A stretch of 64,000 bases of DNA. It comes from Eutreptiella sp. 'Long Island Sound 2002'. Its lineage: Eukaryota > Euglenozoa > Euglenophyceae > Eutreptiales > Eutreptiaceae. The stretch is from positions 12,071,298 to 12,135,297 of the forward strand of contig OZ038395.1 in assembly GCA_964036045.1 (NCBI GenBank), in the 5' to 3' direction. Position numbers and translations under genes: made by a program. Shown piece by piece: positions 48,301 through 60,300 of this stretch (position 1 is its first letter; every line of letters begins with the position of its first letter). The notes under the pieces were generated by a model that was given only the letters and a program-made list of their open reading frames with translations, had not been told where the DNA came from and did no database searches.

Positions 48301-51300
48301 GGTCTGGCTGCCGCTGCGCGTGCGCGCGGCACTGCCGGTCAAACTCCCGCTCCCGGACCCGCTCCGGGCGCTGGCGGACGGCGTGGAGACCGTCGACGAC
48401 GGGGTCGCGGACCGCGACACTGACGCCGTTGAGGTTCGGGAGGACGCAGTGGCGGAGGCGGAGCGAGAGGCACTTGAGGACGAGGAGGGACTGAGGCTCG
48501 GGCTGCAGCTGCGGATGGCGGTCGTCGTGGGCGAGAGGCTCCGGCCCACGCTGCATGTACCGGTCTGCGATGCCGAGGAGGTGGCAGACGGGGTGGACTG
48601 TGGACTGGCGGTGGGTGTAGGGGTCGGAGACGTGCTCTGGGTCAGGCTGCCGGTGGTGGCGGACGGGGTGGCGCTCGCGGTGCCCGTGGCGGTGGAGGCG
48701 GTCGCGCTGAGGCTGCGGGTCCGGGACGCATGCGTCGGCGAGGGGCCGCCGCTGCGGGACGCGCTGCGGCTCGTGGACGCGCTGGCGGTCGGAGATGGCG
48801 GGCTGGCGGTGGCGGAGCGCGTCCGGGAGGCAGAGCGCGAGCGCGACGCGGAGGCGGAGGGGGGGCCGGTGCGGCTGCGCGTGGCGCTGGGGCTGGCGGC
48901 CGCGGTGCCGCTGCCCGTGCGGCTGGTGCTGGCCGTGCGGGAGGAGGAGGGGGGGGGCCGCGTGACGCCGGGGGTGCCCGTTGGGGGGGACGCCGTGGCC
49001 GTGCGGGAGGCGCTGCTGCTCAGGCTTCCCGTTCCCGAGGCCGTGCGCGAGCGCGAGGCGGAGCCGGAGGGTGTGCGCGAGCGCGACCGGGACGGGCCCG
49101 GGCTGCGGGTGGGCGTCGGCGTGCGCGGCCCCGTGGCCGAGGACGTGCGCGACGCCGTGGCGGAGGCGCTGCCGCGGCTGAGGCTCGGGGACGGGGACGT
49201 GCCGCTGGGCGTCGGGGTCGGGGTCTCGGTGGAGGACCGGCGCGACGGCGTCCGCTGCGGGGAGCAGGTCGCGCTCGCCGTTGAGGTGAGCGACGGCGTC
49301 CCGGAGCCAGAGGCTGGGGACGCGGTGGCAGTGGTGGTGCACGAGCTCGCGGGGGTTCCAGAGGGGGAGGGGCTGACGCTGTGGGTGCCGGAGGGGCTGG
49401 GGCTTCGCGTGAGGGTGAGGGTGTAGAGCAGCGCAACCGTCGCAGACCCCGTGACGGACTGTGTCGAGCGCGAGGCGGTCGCTGAGGGTGTGTGCGAGGC
49501 CGTTCCGGTGGGGCTCGCAGTACAGGACCGCGTTGGGGTCTGTATCCGCGTCCGGGATGTGCTCTGGGAAAGGCTTGGGCTTCGGCTGCGGCTCGGGGGC
49601 GACGCGGTGGCGCTGGTGGTGGCGCTGTAGGAGGGGCTTGGGCTCCAAGTGGCCGCCCCCGACCGCGTCAGCGTGCTCCCGGTCGCGGAGGCGCTGCCGG
49701 ACGCGGAGCGGGGGGCGGTGTCAGTGCAGGAGGGCGTCGAGCTGCGGGTGCTGGTTCCGGAGGGGGAGGGGGTGGTGGAGCCCGTCGGAGGGGACCGGGA
49801 CAGCGACAGCGTGCGGGAGCGGGTGGGGGTCGCGGCGGCAGTGCAAGAGCCGGTGGGCGTGGGGGTGGCGGCGCGGGGCGTTGTGCAGGTCCAGGTCGGA
49901 CTTGGCGACCGGCTCCCGGAGACCGTGGCTCCGTCACTGGGCGTTGGGGTGCGGGAGGCAGTGCCCGTGCCCCGGCGCGTCGCGCGCTGTGTGCGGGTCA
50001 CGGAGGCCGAGGCCGTCGCGGAGGCCGACCGAGACGGGCTGGGGGAGCGCGAGGGGCCGCTGGCGCTCCGCAGGGGCGTGCCGGTGCGGGAAGGGGAAGG
50101 GCTGCGGAGGTGCGAGGCCGTGAGGGACGGCGTGTTGGTGCCGGAGCGCGAGGCCACGGCGCTGGCCGTGGATCGGGAGGCGGAGGGGGAGGCGGGGCTG
50201 GGGCTCGGGGACGCCGTCGCGCTCCGGGTGGGCGTCGCGGTGCGGCTCGGGGACGGCGAGGGGCTCGGGCTCGCGGTCCGGCTGCGGGTCCCGAGGGGAG
50301 TGGGGGTGTCGGAGCGCGACGCGGATTGGCTGCGGGTGAGCGTGGGGGAGGAGGACGAGCTGCGGGTGCGGGTGCGGGAGGGGCTGGGGCTCTGGGGCTC
50401 TGTGGGGGTCGGCGGCGTGCAGGACGGGGTCCCGGTGGCGGGCTGAACCGCAGTGCGCGTCCGCGACCCCGACAGCGTGGGGCTGCTGCGGGGGCTGGCA
50501 CTCGCGGTACCAGAGCCCGAGGCGGACGCCGCAGAGCGAGAGGCGGAGGGGGACGAGGGAGAGAGGGACGAGCTCAGAGATGGGGTTGCAAATTCACTGG
50601 CGGTGGCGGTTGAGGAGTCCGTGGCCACGAGGGCTGCCGTGGGGGATGCTGTGGGGGACCCGGGCGTCCGGGAGGCAGAGCGGCTGGCGGTCGACCGGGT
50701 ACAAGTGAACGCCGTGGCCGTCGCGGAGGTGGGGCTGCAAGACCCCGTCTCCGATTGCGTGGGGGTCAGGGTTCGCCCGGGGGATAGGGTGTGGGTGGCC
50801 GTCGGGCTCGCACCAACGCTGCAGGACAGGCTCGGGCTGTGTGATACAGTGGGAGTACCTGTGCTGGACTCGCTGGCGCGTGGGGAGCCGGTAGGCGTCC
50901 GGGAGGGGGACGGGGAGAGAGAGGCACTGAGTGTGCGCGCACGCGACAGGGTCCACGTGCGAGTGCGCGTGTGGGAGGGGGTCGGGGCTGTGAGGGAGGG
51001 GACGGGGGCTGGGCTGCAGGAGGGCGACGCGCTGCGCGAGTGCGTGGCAGATGCAGTGGGGCCTGTCGGGCTCAGGGTGTGTGAGGGCGTTGCTGTCCGG
51101 GACCGGCTCAGGGAGCACGACGTGGAGTGGGAAGCCGAGCTGGGGAGTGTCGCGGTGGTGCTCTGCGACGCGGACGGGGTCAGGGTTGCGGTGCGCGTGC
51201 GGCGCACCAGGGGCGTCGGAGACGGCGTTGGGCTGGGCGACACGGTCCCGCTGAGGGTGCTGGAGGCGGGTGCCGTGGCAGTCGGGGCTGAGACGCTCTG

Positions 51301-54300
51301 GGAGCGGGTGGAGGGGGACAAAGTGAGGCTGCAGGAGGCGGTTCGGCTCCAGCTTGGGCTGAGCGTCAGGGCCTGCGTGCGGGAGGGCGAGAGGCTTGAG
51401 GAGGCGCTTGCGGTCGGGGATAGCGTCTGAGAGCGGGAGCTGGCGGTGCGGGAGGAGGAGTGGGTGACGGAAGCAGAGGCCGTGGTGCTGCTGGAGGCGG
51501 CGCCGCTGCGGGACGACGACGTGGAGGCCGTCGGCGACAGGCTCCCCGTGAGGGAGGCCGTGTGGGACCGGGTGCCGGTCGGCAATGGCGTGGGGGAGCA
51601 CGTGAGGGTGGCGTAGTGCGTGGCGACCGGGGAATGGCTCGGTGTCGGCGTCGGGCTCCGGGTACGGGTGGCCGTGGCGATGGGGGCGGCGCTGGGGCTC
51701 ATCGTCGGCGTGGGCGTCTGTGAGGGGGATGCCGGGGCGGAGCGGCTCGGCGTCAGCGAGGCGCTGAGGGTCGCGGAGGTGGGCGATGCGGTGGGGGTGG
51801 GGCTGCGAGTGGCCGGGGGGGTTCCGGTGCCGGTGGGGGAGAGCGCGGCGGTCGCGGTGGCGGTGCGGGTTTGGGAGCGGCTCGCGGTTGACAACGACAG
51901 CGTGCGTGAGGCCGAGGCGGGGCTCAGCGATGCGGACCGGCTGCGTGTGGCGGACCCGCTGAGACTCCGCCGGGGCGTAGCACTCGCGCTCCGCGACCCC
52001 GAGCAGCTGCGGACGGCGGTGGCGCTCAGCGTGTCGGATCCCGTGCGGGTCGCGCTGGCGTCGGAGGAGGCGGAGAGGCTGGGGCTGCAGGAGCGAGTTG
52101 CCGTGCCGGTGCGGGACGCTGCAGGGGAACCCGAGTGGCTGCCGCTGCGGCTCTTGGAGGTGGTGGGAGTCCAGGAGAGGGTCTGTGTGAATGAGCCGGA
52201 CAGGGACAGTGTGAGGCTGCCGGTAAGCGTGGGGCGAAAAGTCGCGGGGACGGACGCCGTGCGGCTGTCGGTGGGGCTTTGGGTGCCGGTGCGGGTACTG
52301 CGTGTCGCGCTGGCCGTGCCGGTGCGGCTGACGGACCGGGACGCGGCCGCGCTCAGCGTCGCGGATCGTGAGCGCGTCGGGCTGGAGGAGCGCGTGCGCC
52401 GCCCGCTGCAGCTGTCAGAATGGCTGCCGGAGGCGTGGCTGGGGGTGGGGGTGCTGCGCGTTGCGGAGGCGGACGCGGAAGGCGTGCCCGTTGCGGACGG
52501 CGGGCTCAGGGTGCGGGCGTCGGGCCCGGTGCAGGAGGGGCTGACTGTGCGCGAGGAGCGGGTGGCTGTTGCCGTGGGTGTTGGGGAGAGGCTGCGGCTC
52601 TGGAGCCGGGTGGCGGAGCCTGACGGGGTCGCCGATGGGGTACCACTGGCAGAGCGTGAACGCGTGGAGGCCTGGGACGCGCAGCGGGTGGTCGTGCGGG
52701 TGTGGGAGGGCGTCGCGGAAGGGGTGGCGGTGGAACGGGTCCACGACGCCGTGCGGGACCGAGAGGCTGATGGTGAGGGGGAGGGGGTGCCGGACGGCGT
52801 CGCAGACGCGGAGGAGGAGCGGCTGCCGCTGCAGGACGGGGTCAGTGTTGTGGAGGGGCTGGCGGTGGGAGGGGACGGGGAGACCGTGGGGGTGAGGGAG
52901 GACGGCGCTGTGGGCGTGCCGGTGGGGCTGAGCGCGGCGGTGGGCGTAGCGGAGAGGCTGCGGGTGCGCGACGGGGAGCCGCTGGGGGACGGGGAGGGGG
53001 AGAGGGTGTGGGACCGGGAGCAGGTGCCCGGCCCCGTGCGCGACGGCGGGGTCGGGGTGGCGGTGGGCGGGGGCGTTGCGGAGGGGGACCGCGTCGGGGT
53101 CGGGGGCGTGGGCGTGGCGGTGCGGGAGGAGGGGGTGCGGGAGCTGCTGGCGGTGGCGCTGGAGGCGGAGGCCGTTGCGGTGAGGGAGGGGCTGCGGGCG
53201 GATGTCCCGGTGGCGCTGGCCGTCGCTGTGCGGGAGAGGGTCACGAAGAGCCCCCGGGATGGGGACGGGCTCAGGGACCGGGTGGTGGTGTGGCTCTGCG
53301 AGAGCGATGGGGTTGCAGACGTGCTGGCGGTCCCGCCGGTGAGCGAGGGGCTGCTGCGGGACCAACTCCCGGAGGCCGTCGCGGTGGCGGTGGCCGGGGC
53401 CGGGATGGTCGCGGAGGTGCTGAGCGTGGCCGAGCCGGAGCCGGACCGGGACACCCGCGCGGAGGGGCTCGCGGTGCGGGTCCCGGTGCCGCTCCCGAGG
53501 CTGCGCGACGGCGACGTTGCGGTGGCGGACGGGGATGCGGTGCCGGCGGGGGAGCGGGTTGGGGTTGGTGTGCCGCTGGGGCTCGGGGTGGCGGTGGAGG
53601 GCGACAGCGAGCGGGAGAGGGAGGGGAAGCGCGAGACGGTGCGCGACGGGGATGGGTCCGATGGGGACCGGCTCGCGGGGCTTGGGGTCGCGGACAGAGT
53701 GCGGGTGGCACTCGAGACAGTGGCGGTGAGGGTTGCAGTGCGGGAGGCGCTGGCCGCGCCGGAGCCGGTCGCCGTGGGGGTTCGGCTCCGCGTCGGGCTG
53801 GCGACCGGCCACAGCGACGAGGACGCGCTGAGGGTCGCGCTGGGGCTCGCGGTCCCAGTCCCGGTCCCGGAGTGCGTCCCGGTGTCCGTCGCACCGGCGG
53901 TGGGCAACCGCGTGCCGGTCTCCGTGCGTGACCGGGTGCCGGACGCAGTTAGCGCACCGGAGGCGACGTCAGTGGCTGTCAGTGACGGGGTCAGGGACGG
54001 AGTTGGCGTCCGGGAGGCGGGGCTGCAGTAGGGCGTGGCGGTGAAAGTGATGGTCCAGGACCAGGAGGGGGTCGCGCTGCGGGACGGCGGCGACGCACTG
54101 GCGGTGCCCGAGGCGCTGGGGCTGATCGTGCGGCTGTGCCTCTGCGTCGGGAGGCGGGAGGCGGTGCGAGTCGCTGTGAGCGTGGCATTGGCGGAGGGGG
54201 TGTAGGTGGGGGTGCAGGACGGCGGCGAGTGGGTGCACGAGGACCGGGTGGCCGTCGCAGTCGGGGGCGTGTGCGTGCAGGTGGCGGAGCGCGTGCGGCT

Positions 54301-57300
54301 CTCGGTGCGGCGGCTGGAGGCCGTGCGCGTCCGGGAGCAGGTGGGGCTGCCGGTGTCCGAGGCCGCGGCAATCCCGGTGCCGGTCCATGTGCGCGTGCGC
54401 GAGGCTGTTCCGGACCGTGTGCCGACCAGAGACGGGGAGAGGGTGTTGGTGGGGCTGCGGCTGAGGCTGGGGGTTCCGGTGCTCAGGGTCCTGCTCTGCG
54501 ACGGGGTCCGGGACGGCGATGCCGAGGGGCTGGTGCGGGGGGTCGGGGTCGCTGAGACGGAGTCCGGGCCGCAGCGCGTGGGCGAGGGGGTGCGAGACGC
54601 CGACGCGGCGGTTGAGGGGGTGCAAGTGCGGGACGGCGTGCGGGTGGGCGTGGGGCTGCGGCTGCCCGTCGGTCCCGAGGCGGAGGCCGTTGGAGTTGCG
54701 GTGGGGGTGGGGCTGCGGCTCGGGGCGGACGCGGTGGGCGCGAGGCGGCGCGTGGGGCTTGGCGTGCGGGTGCCGGTGTGCCCCGGGGAGAGGGTGGGGG
54801 TCGCGGACGCGGAGGAGGCAGAGCCGGACGGGGTGACGGAGGCTGAGGGGGTTGGGGTGTGAAGTGCGGAGGGCGTCCGGGTGGAGGTGGCGGCGATGGG
54901 CTGCGAAGCGGTGCCGGTGGGTGTGCGCGTGGAGAGCGAGGGGCTGAGGCTCCGGGAGGGGGAGGGGGTCATCGACGGAGTGGAGGATGCGGACAGCGAA
55001 TGGAGCGCAGAGACTGTGGGCGTGGACGAGGCTGTGGGCGATCCGCTCGGGCTACAGCTGGAGCCATGCGACTGCGTGCCGGTGGGGGTGACGGAGGCGG
55101 TGGGCGTGCGCGCGGCCGACGGGGGTCGGGTGACGGTAGGCCCCGTGGCAGAGGCGGTTGGGCTGCCGGAGTCGGTCGGCGTCCGGGACTGCGAGGCGCT
55201 TGCGGAGCGGGACGCGGCAGCAGACGGCGTCCAGGAGTGGGATTCAGAGGCGGCGCAGGAGCGGGTCGGAGACCCCGTGCGGGATGCCGATGTCCCGGTG
55301 CCGGACGCCGTGCGGCTGCGCGACACCGTCCGTAGCGCTGAGCGGGACAGGGACACACTCGCGGAAAAACTCGCGGAGAAAGTGCTGCTTCGCGAGCGGC
55401 TGCTGGTGCGGCCGCTGGTCGGTGACGTGGTGGGGGAGGGGGGGGACGGGCTTGTGCTGCGGCTCTGCGTTGCACAGTGGGAGGGGCGTGGGGTGTGCGT
55501 GGCGGTGCACGTGGTGGACGGCGTCGCGGAGGAGGTCTGGGACGTGGCGGAGGCGCTCCGCGATGCGGAGGGGCTGGGAGGCCGACTGAGGGTGAGGCTG
55601 CGGGACGGGGTGCGCCGCGTGCGCGTGCCCGACGCGGTCGGGGACGCGGACGGTGTCGCGGACCGGGTGCCGGAGCCGCTGCCGCCGCGGGTCCGCGACG
55701 CCGCCGAGCCGGTGCAGGACGTGAGCGAGCCCGTGGGGGTGCACGTGGGGCTTGGGGAGCCGGTGGATGAGGCGGGGGACCTGCTGGGGCTCCGAGACGG
55801 CGAGGCCGTGGAACAGCTGCGGGTCCACGTTGGCGTGCCAGTGGCAGACGCTGACGCCGAGGGCCAGAGGGACAGCGTGCGGCTGCGGGACGGGCTTCCG
55901 GTTGGGCTCGTGGTGCCCGAGCGAGAATGGGAGAGTGTGGGAGTTCCCGAGGGAAACGGAGTGGGCGGCGTGGGGGTCAGGCTCGCGGTGGAGCTTCGAC
56001 TGGGGCTGGGGCTGCCGGGGCTGATAGTGGGGGACGCCGGCGTCGGAGTGCGGGACGCGGAGACCGTCGACGCAGTGCGGCTCGGGCTCGCGCCGCTTCG
56101 GGACGCGGAGGAGGCCGAGGCCGTCGCGACGGAGCGGGAGCGGGAGGCGGTGGAGGGGGTGGGAGTCCCGCTGGGCGAGCGGTGGCGGGTGGCGGTCGGG
56201 GGGCTTGGGGTCCCGCTGCCGGTGCCGGTGCCGGTGCACGACCACGTGGCCGTGGGCGGTGTGCGCGTGCGCGTGCGCGACCACAGGGGCGACCGCGTCC
56301 GCGTGCCGGAGTCCGTGGGCGACGGCCCCGTGGGGGTGCGGGACGCGGTGCGCGAGGACGGGGTGCCCGTGCGCGTCACGCTGCACGAGGGGCTGCGGGT
56401 GGGGGTGGGGGTGGCGGTCGTCAGGCTGCAGGACGCGAGGGTCAGCGACGGGGAGCGGGAGGTGGGGGTCAGGGTCCCGGCGGTGCAAGAGACGGAATAC
56501 GTGCGGGTCTGGGAGGGGGTCAGGGTGGGGGGAGTGGCGGAGGGGCTCCGCCGGGCGGAGCCGGTGGGCGTGGCAGAGCGGGTGCTGCTGCACGAGAGAG
56601 ACGCGGTGGAGCCCGCGCTGGGCACCTGCGACGAGGAGGTCGTGCGCGTGCGCGTGAGGGAGACCGATGGGCTGGCGGGCGGTGAGCCCGTCGCGGAGGC
56701 AGACCACGACGGGCTGCGGCTGGCCGTCGGAGTGCCCGTACGGCTGCTGCTGCGGCTGCGGGAGGCGCGGCTGGAGCTGAAGGTTCCGCTGGCGGTGGCG
56801 GACAGTGACTCGGATCGGGCGAGTGCCGCGGTGCCGGTGGCCGTCCAAGTGCCGCTGCCGCTCCCGGAGGCCGATGGGGACCGCGAGCGGCTCCTGGAGG
56901 CCGACGCGGAGGCGGACGCAGTGGCACTCGGAGTTCGGGAGGCGAAGGCCGTGCGGGAAGGGCTTGCGGTGCTGCTGCCGGTGCCGGTGCCGGTCGCGGT
57001 CGCCGTCCTGATCGCGGTGGCAGAAGACGAGGCCGACAGCGACTTCGAGGCCGTGCGCGTGTCGGTGTGGGTGCCGGAGGCGGAGCGGCGGGAGGGGGTC
57101 GGAGTGCACACGCGGGAGCCGGAGCCGGAGTCGGTCCCTGTGCCCGTCGGCAGCAGCGATGGGGAGCAGGAGGCGCTGGCAGTGGCGGTGGGGGCAGTGA
57201 GGGAACGAAGTGCAGTGGCAGAGGCGGTGCTACTGCGACTGCACGACGTCGTGCGGGTGGCGGTAGTGGACGCTGAGGGGCTGATGGTGGGGCTGCGCGA

Positions 57301-60300
57301 GGCCGTCGGGGCCCAGGACCCGCTGCCCGTCCGCGTGGCCGTGTCTGTCAGGCGGTCGCTTGCGCTGCCGCTGAAGGTGCAAGACAGGGATCGCGAGGCG
57401 GTGGGGAGGCCGCTGCCGATTTGGCTGCGGCTGCGCGTGCGCGTGGGTGTCTGGGAGCGGCTCGGCAGGCTGCCGCTGCAGGTCTCAGAGCTCAGCGTCA
57501 GGGAGCGTGAGGCGGAGTCGGTGCGCGCGCGGCTCGCGCTGCCGCTACTGCTGCGCGACAGCGGGGACCGGGTCCGCGAGCAAGTGCCGCTGGCGGTAAG
57601 CCCAGTCGCGGTGCCAGTTGAGAGGCTCGCGGTGGCACTGGGGCTCCACGATCGCGCGTGGCTGTGGGTACCACTGCGCGTCGGGGACAGGGACGCGGTG
57701 GGGCTGGCGATCGCAGTCGCAGTGGAGCGGCTGGGCGTCAGGGTCTTGGGGGGGGACAGCGTCGCGGTTCCAGAGACGCTGGGCGTAGACCTGGACGGGC
57801 TCCAAGTGGGGGACGGAGACCAGGTGTGAGAGAACGAGCGCGTGCGGCTCGTGCTGGGGCGCGGACTGCGGGACCCCGACGGCGTGCAGCTCGGCGGAGA
57901 CGGCGTCGGGGGCGTGCAGGAGCCTGTGGAGGTTGGCGTGGGCGAGCGGATGGGGCTCTGAGAGGGAGTGGGGCTTGCGGAGGGGGACGGCGGCGAGGCG
58001 GTCAGGGGCCAGGAGGCGGTGGCGGTGCCGCTCGGGGACGGACGGGGCGACGCGCTGGGCGAGTGCGTGCGCGACCGGGACCCGGAGGAGGAGGGGGTGG
58101 GGGACCGCGGCGGGCTGCAGGAGCGACTGTGCGACGGAGTCCGGCTGCAGGAAGGGCTGGTGCTGCGGGACCGCGCGGCGCTGAGGGTCGCGGAGGCTGA
58201 GGGGCTCGGGGAGCGCTGCGACGGGGTGCCGCTCTCCGACACGGAGCCCACGCAGGACCACGACAGCGATGCTGACGGTGTTGGGGTCGGGGTGGGGGTG
58301 GGGGTGGGGGTGGGGGTCGGCGTCGGCGTCGGGGTCGGACTGGGGCTTGGGCTGGGCGTGGACGTCGCGGTGTCGGTGGGCGAGGACGTGGGGGTGGGTG
58401 AGGGCGTGGGGGTGGGGGTCGTGCTGGGGGTGGGACTGGGGGTCGGGCTCGACGTGCCGCTGGGGGACGGCGTCGGCGTGGCCGTGGGCGTGGGGCTGGG
58501 GGTCATGGAAGGGGTGGTGGTGACCCCGCGCGAGATGGTTGCGGTGTCTGAGGGCGTGGACGTCGCGGTGAGAGTCGGGGTGGCTGTGCTGGTGGGCGTG
58601 GGGGTGCGCGTGGGGGTGGTCGTGGGCGAGGGCGTGGCAGTGGGGGTCGCGGTGGGGCTGAGAGTGCCACTTGCGGTGCACGAGGCCGTGGGGGTACTGG
58701 TGGGCGTGGGGGTCGCCGTGGGCGAGCACGTGCCCGTGACGGAGAACGTGCAGGTGGGACTGGCCGTGGGGGACTCCGTCGGCGTGGGGGTGCCGGAGGG
58801 CGTGCACGTGAAGGTGCAGGACACGCTGGGGGTTGCGGTGCCGGAGGGCGTCCCACTGGGGGTAGGGGAGGTGGTGTAGGTGGTCGTGCAAGTGATGGTG
58901 CCGGAGGGCGTTGCGCTGCCGCTGGGGGTCGCGCTCGGCGAGGCGCTCGAGGAGGGAGTGGCCGTCGGCGTGGCGGACAGGGTCGGGCTCGCGCTTCTCG
59001 TGGGCGTCAGCGTCGGCGTCGCCGTCGACGTCCGCGTGAGGGTGGGCGAGGGGGTTAGGGTGGGAGACAGCGTCGCGGTCGGCGTGGCGGTCGCAGTGAG
59101 GCTGCACGAGGCCGTGGAGGTCGGAGTGCTGGTCTGGGTCGAGGACACGGTGGGGGAGGACGTTGCAGTGGCGGTGCCGGTGGCCGTGGCGGTGCTGGAG
59201 GGCGTGCCGGTGGAGGTGGCGGACGCCGTCAGGCTGTGGGAGGGCGTAGGCGTCCCGGAGCCCGTGGGCGTGGACGAGCGGGTCGGCGACGGTGTGCCGG
59301 AGGGCGTCGCGCTCGCCGTGGGCGTGGGCGTGCCGCTGGCGGTCTGCGTCCTTGTGCGCGTGCGCGTCGGTGTTGATGAGGGCGTCCCTGTGGAGGTTGG
59401 GGTGTGGCTCGGCGTCGGGGTGTGGCTGGCGCTGCCAGTGCACGTGGGCGTGGCGCTGGGGCTGGGGGTCGCGGTGGGCGTCAGCGACCCCGTGCCCGTG
59501 GCCGTCGGGGTCGCGGTGGGAGCGGCGCTGCAACTGGAGGTCCCGGTGAGCGTCCGAGTCCCGGTTGGGGTGCCCGTCGGGGTGGGGGTCTGCGTGGGCG
59601 TGCCCGATGGCGTCCGCGTTGCGGTGGGCGTTGTGGTCTGCGTCGCAGTGGACGTCTGAGTGCGCGACCCGGTGCCCGTCGACGTTCGGGACTGGGTGTG
59701 CGACGGCGTGCCTGAGGGCGTCGGCGTTGAGGTAAAAGTCGTGGTGGCGGTTCTGGTGCCGCTGGGGGTGGCGGTCCCGGAAGGGGAGAGCGTAGGCGAG
59801 GCAGTCGCGGTGGGTGTCGCACTCAGCGACGCGGTCAGAGACGGGGACAGGGAAAGGGTCACCGTGGCGCTCAGCGTTGCACTGTGCGTAGGAGTCGCGC
59901 TGGAGCTGGACGTCGCACTGGGCGAACTCGTGGCCGTGGAGGTTGTGGTGCAAGTGACGGTCACGGACGGCGTTGCGCTGATTGTCGGGGTGATGGTCGG
60001 CGACAACGTGGGGGTGGAGGTGTGCGTACCAGTGAGGCTCGCCGTGGGGGTCACCGTGGGAGTCCCAGTCGCAGTTCTAGTCGCGGAACTGGTCCGCGTT
60101 GGGGTGGGACTGGACGTGGCCGTGGCCGTCAGCGTGGGGGTGCAGGTCCCCGTGTTGGTCCCGCTGGGGGTGGAGGTCAGCGACGAGGTCGCAGAAGGCG
60201 AGGGCGTCGAGGTGCGGGTAGCCGTGGGTGTGGCGCTGCCGGTCGGGGTTTGGGTGCCACTCGGAGTCCCGGTCGCGGTGGAGGTGGGGGTGGCGGTGCG

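Noticed and set aside
36470-58270. Giant protein 2 as an SR-type splicing factor (RS domain)
   Set aside because: RS dipeptides are common, but the rhythm is Ser/Thr at alternate positions with Pro, Ala and Gly as frequent as Arg, and there is no RRM. A surface fibre fits better.
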